Of a DNA stretch of 64,000 nucleotides, positions 46,380 through 54,451 are shown in pieces. The position numbers and the translations under genes are program-made. Every line of letters begins with the position of its first letter. The first letter of the stretch is position 1. The stretch is from Bradyrhizobium diazoefficiens (GTDB taxonomy: Bacteria > Pseudomonadota > Alphaproteobacteria > Rhizobiales > Xanthobacteraceae). A model generated the notes under the pieces. It was not told the DNA's origin and did no database searches. It saw only the letters and a program-made list of their open reading frames with translations. Location of the stretch: the NCBI RefSeq assembly GCF_016616885.1, contig NZ_CP067102.1, positions 8,021,096 to 8,085,095 on the forward strand, written 5' to 3'.

Positions 46380-47480
46380 ATGACCTATATCCACGACAGA
46401 CCCGACTGGCCCAGGTTTCAGTGGCGCGCGGACAAGCTCGCGGCACGACTGGCCGAGGTGCGACACAAGCAGGGCCGCCTGCTCGGACGGATGGAAAATC
46501 TCGGCTTCAAACTGAAGGCCGAGGCCTCGCTCCAGGCGCTCACCGAGGATGTTGTCAAATCCAGCGAGATCGAAGATGAGATCCTCGATCGCAATCAGGT
46601 CCGGTCATCGATCGCACATCGGCTCGGCATCGATATCGGCGCGCTCGCACCCGTCGATAGACATGTCGAGGGCACCGTCGACATGACGCTCGACGCCACC
46701 CAGAATTACGATCAACCCGTCACCGCCGAGCGCTTGTTCGGCTGGCATGCCGCGCTCTTCCCGACAGGCCGGAACGGCATATTGAAGATCGTTGTCGGCG
46801 GATGGCGCACCGAACAATCGGGGGCCATCCAGGTTGTCTCCGGCCCAGCCGGCCGCGAGCACATTCATTTCGAAGCGCCGGCTGCCAAGCGGCTCGACCA
46901 TGAGATGAGCGCATTCCTTGACTGGTTCAATACCGATCGGGACTCAGACCCTGTCATCAAAGCCGCGATTGCGCATGTCTGGTTCGTGAGCATCCATCCG
47001 TTCGAGGACGGCAACGGCCGCATTGCGCGCGCGATCGCTGATCTGGCGCTGGCGCGTTCAGTGCAAAGCAAGCAGCGTTTCTACAGCATGTCAGACCAAA
47101 TCCGGAAAGAGCGAAACGCCTATTACGGCATCCTCGAAAAAACCCAGCGTGGCACGCTCGATATCACCGACTGGCTGCAATGGTTCCTCGACTGTCTCGA
47201 TCGCGCATTCGACGGCGCCGAGATGATCATCGGCAACGTGCTGGACAAGGCGAGGTTCTGGGAGCGCCACGGCGCGAGCTCTCTCAACGATCGGCAGCGA
47301 CGCATGTTGAACCGCCTGCTCCATGGCTTCGAAGGAAAGCTTACGTCGTCCAAATGGGCAAAGATCGTCAAGGTTTCGCAAGCGACGGCTGCGCGCGACA
47401 TCGAGGACCTGATCGAGAAGGGCATCCTGCAAAAGGACGCCGCCGGCGGCCGGAGCACGAGCTATTCGCTGGTGCCTTAG
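46380..47480 (+). CDS. Fic-family AMP-transferase (DUF4172-Fic-HTH)
   Basis: ATG 46380 gives 366 residues. The N-terminal DUF4172 region (about 1-95) has the inhibitory segment SSEIEDEIL (S61, E65), where the usual glycine after E65 is D66. The Fic core has HPFEDGNGRIARAI with catalytic H206. A C-terminal winged helix (about 320-365, KWAKIVKVSQATAARDIEDL) follows. It transfers AMP or a related group to a target protein, with self-inhibition by the N-terminal glutamate. No antitoxin-like partner lies beside it. A likely promoter is in the A/T-rich stretch just before the ATG. Confidence 0.9.
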   Translation: MTYIHDRPDWPRFQWRADKLAARLAEVRHKQGRLLGRMENLGFKLKAEASLQALTEDVVKSSEIEDEILDRNQVRSSIAHRLGIDIGALAPVDRHVEGTVDMTLDATQNYDQPVTAERLFGWHAALFPTGRNGILKIVVGGWRTEQSGAIQVVSGPAGREHIHFEAPAAKRLDHEMSAFLDWFNTDRDSDPVIKAAIAHVWFVSIHPFEDGNGRIARAIADLALARSVQSKQRFYSMSDQIRKERNAYYGILEKTQRGTLDITDWLQWFLDCLDRAFDGAEMIIGNVLDKARFWERHGASSLNDRQRRMLNRLLHGFEGKLTSSKWAKIVKVSQATAARDIEDLIEKGILQKDAAGGRSTSYSLVP

Positions 47481-47582
47481 AGCAATTGTTGAGTCGCGAG
47501 GCGCCTGACGCTGCTTGAACTGGGAAGCTGCGGCGTACCTGGATGCCTTCGCGGGGCATGACAGTGAGATTGTGGAGGCAGC

Positions 47583-47619
47583 TCAAAAACAAATCCGCCG
47601 GAGGCTGCCCTCCGGCGGA
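47583..47619 (-). terminator. terminator copy A downstream of the autotransporter
   Basis: TCCGCCGGAGG and CCTCCGGCGGA form an 11-bp stem with a 4-nt loop; the minus strand continues TTTGTTTTTG. It is part of repeat copy A and now lies 93 bp after the autotransporter stop. The same hairpin recurs at 54353-54378. Confidence 0.85.
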
Positions 47620-47692
47620 TCATCTCACCTCATAATCGCAACCGCCCTACGCCTTCATCGCTCCCTTCACGGCTTCGGCCGTAATCGGCAGC
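47594..47692 (-). repeat. 99-bp direct repeat, copy A (aldehyde-oxidase 3' end)
   Basis: It matches 54353-54451 at 95 of 99 positions, in the same orientation. Read on the minus strand it still encodes [14 protein letters not shown] and a stop, exactly the last residues of the aldehyde-oxidase gene. The coding differences (ATC/ATT, GGG/GGA, TAA/TAG) are all silent; the fourth lies after the stop. Copy A has no gene body attached. Confidence 0.93.
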
Positions 47693-47711
47693 CGGCGTCC
47701 GAAAGCCGACA

Positions 47712-50700
47712 TCACCACGCATACCGCACCACGCCCTTGCCGGCGTAGGAGCGCGTGACGCTCGAGAATTCCCCCTCGAAGGTGGCGGCGGCGGACCAGC
47801 CGTTCAGCCATTTCTTCTCGACCGCCCCCGTTACCAGCGCCGAGTCGGCCGCCATGGCCGCGCCGTTCACGACGAAGCTCGCACCAGGCAGCGTCTGGAA
47901 TGTCGCGGCGATCGTGCGATCCGGATTGAAGTCGTGCGCCCAGGCGGCTCGGCCCCGCAACGTCAAGAGGCCGTCTTGCACAACGAAGGATCTATCGGTC
48001 CGCAGGCCGAGTTCGCTGCGGGTGTCGGTGACGGTCTTCGCATCGTACGCCAGAGCGAAGATGCTGCTGCCAACGATCGCCTGCTCGGCATAGTTGGGCA
48101 GATCGAACGTGGTGAACTGGCCTGCGGCATACGGAGTAAACCCAACACCGTGGGCGACGAAGCGATATCCGCCCTCGAGCCGCCCGGACCAGGCGTTGGC
48201 CTTGAACTCGGCGTGCAACTGATCGATGCCGGCAGCGGTAACGGTGCGATCGGTCGTGATATCCTGCCAGCCGTAAGCCAGCGCGGCGGTGACGTACGCC
48301 GGTCCAATCGTGTGGCGAGCGTACATTCCGACCTGGAACAGATCAGAGCGTCCGCTGCCGCCGTTGGCGACGCTGAAATTGGTGCCGCCGCCGGCCATGG
48401 CAAAGCCTGCCAGCGTGGACGGTGCGAGCAGATAATCGGCGCCGACGGCCACACCGTAAGCACGACCGGTCGCGCTGTTCGATCCGAGCGCGGAATCGCC
48501 ACTCGTGGTTCGCCCCCCGCCGAAGCCGGCGCCCCAGGTGCTCCAACGGCGTTCGAAGCTGGCCGCCGGAGGCGCCTTGTTGGACATCATCGCATAGGCA
48601 GCGGACTCGCGGCCCACGTCGGCGTATTGCGAGGCGGTCGACGAGATCGCCGCTTCGCCGCGCCTGTCGGAAGGATCCGTCATCACGCCCAAAAACATCC
48701 CCATTGCGTCATATGTGCTCTGTTGCGAGCCGGTCGCCAGCTCGCCCGAGACTTGCGTCAGATCGGCCGGCGTCAGCGACCCGAATGCGGCCTGAATGCC
48801 CCCATTCGTATTGAAGTAATTCGTCAGCGCGTTGGCGACGTTCTGCTGATTGACGTTGAGGCCGCTATATTGCGTGAACCCCAGCCCGAGATTGAGATAG
48901 ACATCGTTGGCGTCGTAACTCAGGCTCGACATGAAGCCCGATGGGAGATTGGTGTTGACGATCGACGCGAAGGTGCCGCTGACGCCGCCGGCAGCGTTCA
49001 CAATCGTGTACTGCTTGGCCACGTAGCTACCCGGCCCGAATGAAGCGCTCACCGTGGCGCCGCCGAGCGTCGCAGTCCCCATGACATTGGTGAGATCGGC
49101 CGCCGTCGGCGAGACCTCGACAGAGTAGTGTCCGGCCGAGGTGAACGCGAGATTGCCCTGCACGGCCAGCGTGCCTATCGAGTTTCCGGGCGCCAGCGTA
49201 CCGCCATTGACCGTGGTGCTGCCGACTGTTCCGGTGCCCCCGAGCGTGCCGCCGGACACGGTCACGGTCGATCCCGCGAGCGAGCCGTTCACGGCCAGCC
49301 GTCCACCCGTCACGTTGGTCACCCCGGTGAAGGCGCTGAAGTTGTTGCCGAGAATCGTGGTGCCGGCGATTTGATTGATCGTGCCGGCGCCGCTGACGGT
49401 CGGAGCGAAAGCATAACCGGCGCTGGTGTGATTGAAATTGATCGACCCGGAGCCCGCCCCGAACACGATGCTTGGGGTGGTTACCGTTCCCGGCGCGGCA
49501 GCGGCACTCGCCGCATCCGCTCCGATGTTGAGTGTGCCAACGGACCCCGCTTGCGTGGCGATGAATAAACCCGACAACGCTGTCACATTACCGCCGTTTG
49601 AGATCGACAACGATCCGGTTCCGGCGTCGCCGACATAAATGCCGCCTCCGTTGGTCAGGCTTGATCCAGATCCATCCACGGACAACGTACCGATTGCACC
49701 GACGCTTGCTCCAATCTGGGCGATGCCGCTGCCCCCAAATACGGTTGCGCCGCCGGAGATCGCCAACGATCCCGTACCCGCGCCACCGACGACAAGGTTG
49801 AGACTGTTGCTCCAGCTCGAACCGACACCATCAACTGTCACGTGGCCGACGCTGCCGGCAAACGCGCCAATAATCCCGTTAATGTCGTTGACGTTGCCCG
49901 CATTGGAAATCGCCAACGCACCGCTTCCCGCGTCGCCGATCCCGAGAAAGCCATTGGTCCAGGCGGAGCCTGTGCCGTTGACGGCCGCGCTCCCACTTGC
50001 GCCCGCGAACTGACCGAGATCACCGTTCGTGTCGTTGACAGTAGCGCCGTTCGAAACGAGAAGTGAACCCGTGCCGTATTGGCCTATGATCATGTTGCCG
50101 GTGCCTGTGGACCAACTCGAACCAGCTCCGGTCAATGTGACGCTGCCGCTGGAGTTGGCAAGGGCACCAACGGTGCCACCGACGCTGCTGACTGCGCCGC
50201 CATTCGAAATGGTCAGCGAGCCGCTGCCCGCGTAGCCGACATTGATGCCGGCGCCGGTCGTCCAGCTCGAATTCGCGCCGGTCACTGTCGTCACGCCGGT
50301 CCCGCCCGCCGCGACGCCTAGATATCCGTCGCCCGAAATGACGACGGCGCCGTTCGAAATTGTTACCGAGCCGTTGCCACCAACGCCGACGAAGAGGAAC
50401 CCAGGAGAGGTCCACGAAGACCCCGCGCCGTCCACAGTCATGGTGCCGCTCGTGCCTGCAGCCTGGCCCAAAATGCCGCTGCCATTGCTGCTGCTGAGCG
50501 CGCCGCCGTTGGAAACCAGAAGTGAGCCGTTGCCGTGTGCGCCAATGATCAAATCGAAAACGCCGAAGGACCAGCTTGAACCGGCCCCCGTCACCGTGAC
50601 CGCGCCGCTAGCGCCAGCAAGGTTACCGATCGCACCGCCGCTGCTGACGAGCGATGAGTTGTTCGATAGTGTAAGAGTGCCGGTGCCCGAAAAGCCAACG

Positions 50701-51578
50701 TTGGCAAGCCCCGTCGTCGACATTCCCGAGTGGCCATCGAGGATGACGGTGCCGGTGCCGCCCGCGACACCGATGAGGAACGTGGCGGTCGTTACCTGGC
50801 CCTGGTTCGAAAGCGTCAGCGTGCCAGTACCCTGGGTGCCAACGACTAGGCTCGAAGTATTGCTCCAAGTTGAGCCCAGGCCATCTACTGTCACCGTGCC
50901 GACGCCCCCGGTATTCTGGCCGATGATCCCGTTTGCGTCGCTGACCACGCCGCCGTTCGAGATCTGAAGCGCGCCGGTTCCGTAATTTCCCACGATCACC
51001 TGATTGCCGACGCCCGCAGTGGTCAAGGTCGACCCCGCGCCCGTCACCGCGAGCGTACCATTCGAGCCGGCAAGATCGCCGACCGAAGCACCAATGCTGC
51101 TGACCGCGCCGCCGTTCGAAACCGTCAGCACGCCGGTGCCGGCGTTGCCGATGCTAAGACCCAGACTGTTGACCCAATCGGATCCTGCGCCATCGACCGT
51201 CACCGTGCCGTTGGAGAACGACTGGTTGCCGATGATTCCGGACGTCCCGTTGAGCGCGCCGCCGTTGGAAATCAGGAGAGACGCGGCGCTGAGATCAGCG
51301 ACCGTCAGAAAGCCGCTGGTCGCGGAGAACGTGTTGATGACGGTGGCATTTGGCGTGACCGTATCAATGACGACGGTCGACGCCCCCGTTGGAATTGCGT
51401 TCGGGCTCCAGTTGCCGGCCGTGAACCAGCTGGTGGAACTCGTTCCATTCCATGTTTGGGCTTGCGCCGACGAAGACAGCGGCATTCCGGCAAGGGCGGT
51501 GCCGGTCAGCAGCAATGCGGCATAGCCACGCGCTCGGACGGATTTCGGGGCGCGGTGGCTTGCGTGCGACTTCGTCAT
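47712..51578 (-). CDS. autotransporter (type Va) with repeat passenger domain
   Basis: The 1288-residue protein starts with an extended signal peptide (to about 41, ending SSSAQAQ). The passenger (about 42-950) is built of about 11 degenerate repeats of roughly 54 residues, each with a VTVDGAGSSW-like edge and a GTGSLTISNGGAVS-like edge, rich in Gly, Ser, Thr and Asn, as in beta-helical adhesins. After a linker (TTVNGGTLAPGNSIGTLAVQ) come a junction and a C-terminal 12-strand barrel (about 1020-1288) ending VRYAW with a terminal aromatic residue. The passenger is probably surface-exposed and may bind host or abiotic surfaces. It lies between the flanking repeats with two AraC-type regulators. 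Confidence 0.9.
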   Translation of the reverse strand: MTKSHASHRAPKSVRARGYAALLLTGTALAGMPLSSSAQAQTWNGTSSTSWFTAGNWSPNAIPTGASTVVIDTVTPNATVINTFSATSGFLTVADLSAASLLISNGGALNGTSGIIGNQSFSNGTVTVDGAGSDWVNSLGLSIGNAGTGVLTVSNGGAVSSIGASVGDLAGSNGTLAVTGAGSTLTTAGVGNQVIVGNYGTGALQISNGGVVSDANGIIGQNTGGVGTVTVDGLGSTWSNTSSLVVGTQGTGTLTLSNQGQVTTATFLIGVAGGTGTVILDGHSGMSTTGLANVGFSGTGTLTLSNNSSLVSSGGAIGNLAGASGAVTVTGAGSSWSFGVFDLIIGAHGNGSLLVSNGGALSSSNGSGILGQAAGTSGTMTVDGAGSSWTSPGFLFVGVGGNGSVTISNGAVVISGDGYLGVAAGGTGVTTVTGANSSWTTGAGINVGYAGSGSLTISNGGAVSSVGGTVGALANSSGSVTLTGAGSSWSTGTGNMIIGQYGTGSLLVSNGATVNDTNGDLGQFAGASGSAAVNGTGSAWTNGFLGIGDAGSGALAISNAGNVNDINGIIGAFAGSVGHVTVDGVGSSWSNSLNLVVGGAGTGSLAISGGATVFGGSGIAQIGASVGAIGTLSVDGSGSSLTNGGGIYVGDAGTGSLSISNGGNVTALSGLFIATQAGSVGTLNIGADAASAAAAPGTVTTPSIVFGAGSGSINFNHTSAGYAFAPTVSGAGTINQIAGTTILGNNFSAFTGVTNVTGGRLAVNGSLAGSTVTVSGGTLGGTGTVGSTTVNGGTLAPGNSIGTLAVQGNLAFTSAGHYSVEVSPTAADLTNVMGTATLGGATVSASFGPGSYVAKQYTIVNAAGGVSGTFASIVNTNLPSGFMSSLSYDANDVYLNLGLGFTQYSGLNVNQQNVANALTNYFNTNGGIQAAFGSLTPADLTQVSGELATGSQQSTYDAMGMFLGVMTDPSDRRGEAAISSTASQYADVGRESAAYAMMSNKAPPAASFERRWSTWGAGFGGGRTTSGDSALGSNSATGRAYGVAVGADYLLAPSTLAGFAMAGGGTNFSVANGGSGRSDLFQVGMYARHTIGPAYVTAALAYGWQDITTDRTVTAAGIDQLHAEFKANAWSGRLEGGYRFVAHGVGFTPYAAGQFTTFDLPNYAEQAIVGSSIFALAYDAKTVTDTRSELGLRTDRSFVVQDGLLTLRGRAAWAHDFNPDRTIAATFQTLPGASFVVNGAAMAADSALVTGAVEKKWLNGWSAAATFEGEFSSVTRSYAGKGVVRYAW

Positions 51579-52008
51579 GACGAATAACTTTCAAATTGAT
51601 CCCGGTGCGGAGCAGTCGGGAGGACTTCGCTCACGCGGGGCGATTGACAGGTTTGGCTGCGGGGGCCGCGGACCGCCGGGGTTGCGGCCGGACAGCTATC
51701 GATCGGTTCAGGGAGAAACTCCGGCCTCCGACCCCGCCTTCGTCATTGCGGCATCACGCCCCGGAAGCCCGAGATGCCGGGCTTCCGTGTCCAGATCGCG
51801 TTGAGGTGTGACGTTCATCGGGATCCCAAATCCTCCGTCGAGAGCAGCAGATGGGAAATACTACCGGGTCGACTTTGCTCGGCGCTTGGGCTGGATGCCG
51901 CGATGATTTGGGCTAGACGGCAGAAGCGGCAGTCGAAATGCCGCCGTTGCAGATCGGCAACTGTCGTATCGCGCGCCGCGTCCGCCTCGCGCGTCACAGC
52001 AAACGCGC
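51579..52008. other. intergenic region between autotransporter and AraC-type gene
   Basis: No gene is supported in this 430-bp gap. It contains the inverted repeat GGAAGCCCG / CGGGCTTCC (51763-51786) and the leader of the autotransporter on the minus strand. It is the likely place for the autotransporter promoter and an AraC-type operator. Confidence 0.5.
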
Positions 52009-52995
52009 TCACTGCGCTGATTTGCGGCTTGATGCGACGGAGGCGCGAATATCGGATGGCGTCGCGCCAAAGCGCCGTCGGAACGCGTGATTGAAATATG
52101 ACAGATCCCCAAAGCCCGATTCAAAGGCGATGGTGCTTATCATGTGGCCGGCAAAGCGCGGATCCACGAGGCAGCGATGGGCGCGCTCCAGGCGACCACT
52201 CAACACGAAGTCCGTGAATGTCTGTTCCTCGCCTTCAAATAGCGTTCGAATGTAGCGCGGCGAAATCCCGTGCCGTGCGGCAAGGGTTTCGATCGACAGA
52301 TCCCGCCGCGTCAGATTGGCAAGAATATCGGACTTGAGAGCGAGAAGCCTCGCGACCCTGATGCCGCGCCCCTTGGCCAGTTCGGCGGTGTCCCGCCTTG
52401 CGCCAAGCGCCATCGCCACGAGATCCTGCACATGCGAACCAGCGGCTGCCTTCAATTCCAGGGACATCTGGCTGAATTCGTTTTGGAGTATTTTGACGTA
52501 GCCGACCAAAAGCCGCATCGCGTCGTTGCCGCGCGGAATAAGCTGCATCAGGGCGTCGTCAATATTGGCGACGGCCTGCGTCAGAGCGGTTCGTGGCACG
52601 GCGATGGTAAGAAAGTCGATCGGCGTGTCGTACGACGCGCCTCCGGGCGAATCGTTCGACCACAGAACGCCTTCGTGCGCCTGGAACGCGACATCTCTCT
52701 TTCCCTGATGCGTTGCGCACTTTCCGCTGAGCAAAATGCCGAGGACGAGGTCGTCGCTGCCGTCGGCGGCGAGCGCCCGTGTCCTGGTAATCCGGTTGGG
52801 AGAACTGGAGACCGACGCAATGGTCAGGTTCGGCAGCGCATAGATGTCCGCTTCGCTGCGAAACGGCTCGCTCCCGACGGACTCCATATCCATCTTGACG
52901 ACGTTGCGGCCGAAGACTTCTCGCCAGATCGAAAGTCTATCCTTCTCAGGCAACTCATCGGTCGAAAACCGGAAAAATCCGTCATTCTCTTGCAC
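52009..52995 (-). CDS. AraC-family regulator, paralogue 1
   Basis: The 328-residue protein has an N-terminal AraC-binding-like domain (about 10-200, DELPEKDRLSIWREVFGRNV) and a C-terminal double helix-turn-helix (about 225-320): LSIETLAARHGISPRYIRTL and ISTIAFESGFGDLSYFNHAF. The adjoining gene encodes a close paralogue, and the two share most of the C-terminal sequence. It is upstream of and in line with the autotransporter gene, so control of that gene is the simplest guess. The ligand is unknown. Confidence 0.88.
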   Translation of the reverse strand: MQENDGFFRFSTDELPEKDRLSIWREVFGRNVVKMDMESVGSEPFRSEADIYALPNLTIASVSSSPNRITRTRALAADGSDDLVLGILLSGKCATHQGKRDVAFQAHEGVLWSNDSPGGASYDTPIDFLTIAVPRTALTQAVANIDDALMQLIPRGNDAMRLLVGYVKILQNEFSQMSLELKAAAGSHVQDLVAMALGARRDTAELAKGRGIRVARLLALKSDILANLTRRDLSIETLAARHGISPRYIRTLFEGEEQTFTDFVLSGRLERAHRCLVDPRFAGHMISTIAFESGFGDLSYFNHAFRRRFGATPSDIRASVASSRKSAQ

Positions 52996-53121
52996 AGCAA
53001 CGCTCCGACCGCCTGGTCGGCGACATCGGGCACAGTATCGAGAACAGGCGGGCTATCGCTTGGGCTGAACGGCACGGCTTCTTGGGCTGTGAGGAACAGG
53101 GACGAACCGGACTGCTGCGGC

Positions 53122-54084
53122 CTATCCGTCTAAATCGCGGCAGGCCGCAGCCCTGATATCGGACGGGGTAGCGCCATATCGCTGGCGAAAGCGGTGATTG
53201 AAGTAGGAAAGATCGCCAAAACCGGCCTCGAATGCGATGGTGCTGATCTGGCGATCACGGTGTGTCGGACTGATGAGAAGCGCATGAGCGCGGGCCAACC
53301 GTTGGCCCAGCACGAAATCCGTAAACGTCGTCTCCTCGCTCTGGAACAGCGAGCGGACATAGCGCGGAGAAACGCCATGGCGCGCGGCGAGCGCGTCAAT
53401 GGAGAGCCAGCGCGACGTAATATTGGCGGCCGCATCCGCCTTGATGGCATGAAGGCGCGCCATTCGTACCCCCCGCCCTTTCGCGATCTCGGCAGCGTCC
53501 CGGGTCGCCCCGAGAGCCAGAGCGACCAGGTCATGGACGTGGTCCGCGGTTGCTCGCTGCAGAGTTGGAGGAGATCGCGTCAGCTCGCCGGTCACGAGGT
53601 GCAGATAGGATGTCAGCAGGCGCAATGCCGGGTTGTTCACCGAGAGCGGCCGAATGGTGAAAGGGTCGGCATTCGCAAGCTGCGACGAAAGCCTTTTTCG
53701 TTCGAAACGAAGGTTGATGAGCTGCGTGCGCGAATGTCCGGCAAAGCTCCCCACCTCGTCATTCCTCGTCAGGATCGCTTGGCCATTGCCTATGGTCTCT
53801 TCTCTGCCAAGTTGCCTCGCCGTACCGACGCCTTTCTCCAGAATGACGAGGACGAGATCATCGTTGTCGATCAATTCACTGGTGAGGCGATTTTGCATAG
53901 GGGAGAGCGATCCCGAGGCGATGCCAAGACCCGGTAAGGCCTGCAACGTCATGTCGACATGAAAATCCATGCCGGGCTCGGGCTCTATCTCGATTTTCAG
54001 GAGTCGGCGCCCGAATGTCTCGCGAAAAATCTCTAGGCGCTCGGCCGGCAGCAAGGTTTCCGTATCAATTCGCAGACTATCCAT
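53122..54084 (-). CDS. AraC-family regulator, paralogue 2
   Basis: ATG 54084 (MDSLRIDTETLLPAERLEIF) gives 320 residues; longer upstream starts add non-family residues. The layout matches its neighbour: AraC-binding-like domain, then LSIDALAARHGVSPRYVRSL and ISTIAFEAGFGDLSYFNHRF. Conservation is strong in the DNA-binding half and weaker in the sensing half, so the two may read similar sites with different signals. It is the cargo gene nearest to repeat copy B. Confidence 0.88.
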   Translation of the reverse strand: MDSLRIDTETLLPAERLEIFRETFGRRLLKIEIEPEPGMDFHVDMTLQALPGLGIASGSLSPMQNRLTSELIDNDDLVLVILEKGVGTARQLGREETIGNGQAILTRNDEVGSFAGHSRTQLINLRFERKRLSSQLANADPFTIRPLSVNNPALRLLTSYLHLVTGELTRSPPTLQRATADHVHDLVALALGATRDAAEIAKGRGVRMARLHAIKADAAANITSRWLSIDALAARHGVSPRYVRSLFQSEETTFTDFVLGQRLARAHALLISPTHRDRQISTIAFEAGFGDLSYFNHRFRQRYGATPSDIRAAACRDLDG

Positions 54085-54343
54085 TGCGCAATTCCAAGGA
54101 CCACTCCACTCGCTCAGATCGTTAAAATGCAAGTAGCACGCCAACCGTTACCAAATCTCCGGGCGGCGCAACTCCGCGTAGGCCGAGCTAATGAAGTTGT
54201 CGAGTGGTTGCACGGGCTCGCAATCATCGACACCGACATTCGCTCTTGGATGAGCATATCGCAGTCATCGCGAAGCGCGGCGCGGGAAGCTCATGACATG
54301 GAGCGGAGCACTGGTCGACAGCCAGATTGTTGAGCGGTGAACT

Positions 54344-54378
54344 GCAAAAGAGTCCGCCGGAGGCTGCCCTCCGGCGGA
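54344..54378 (-). terminator. terminator copy B of the aldehyde-oxidase operon
   Basis: The same 11-bp stem and 4-nt loop as copy A, followed on the minus strand by CTCTTTTGC. It lies 27 bp past the aldehyde-oxidase stop. Confidence 0.85.
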
Positions 54379-54451
54379 TCATCTCACCTCATAATCGCAA
54401 CCGTCTTACGCCTTCATCGCCCCCTTCACGGCTTCGGCCGTGATCGGCAGC
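54353..54451 (-). repeat. 99-bp direct repeat, copy B (resident aldehyde-oxidase 3' end)
   Basis: This copy is part of the intact molybdopterin-subunit gene and its terminator. Copy A lies 6.76 kb away in the same orientation; the interval between them is the autotransporter/AraC cargo. Confidence 0.93.

Noticed and set aside
49432..50967. Long plus-strand frames opposite the autotransporter
   Set aside because: Proline/valine-rich translations are produced by the repeated GGx/ACC codons of the passenger repeats read backwards.
49500..51300. Possible CRISPR-like periodicity
   Set aside because: The period of about 160 bp is the DNA image of 54-residue protein repeats; units are diverged and have no constant short repeat with spacers.
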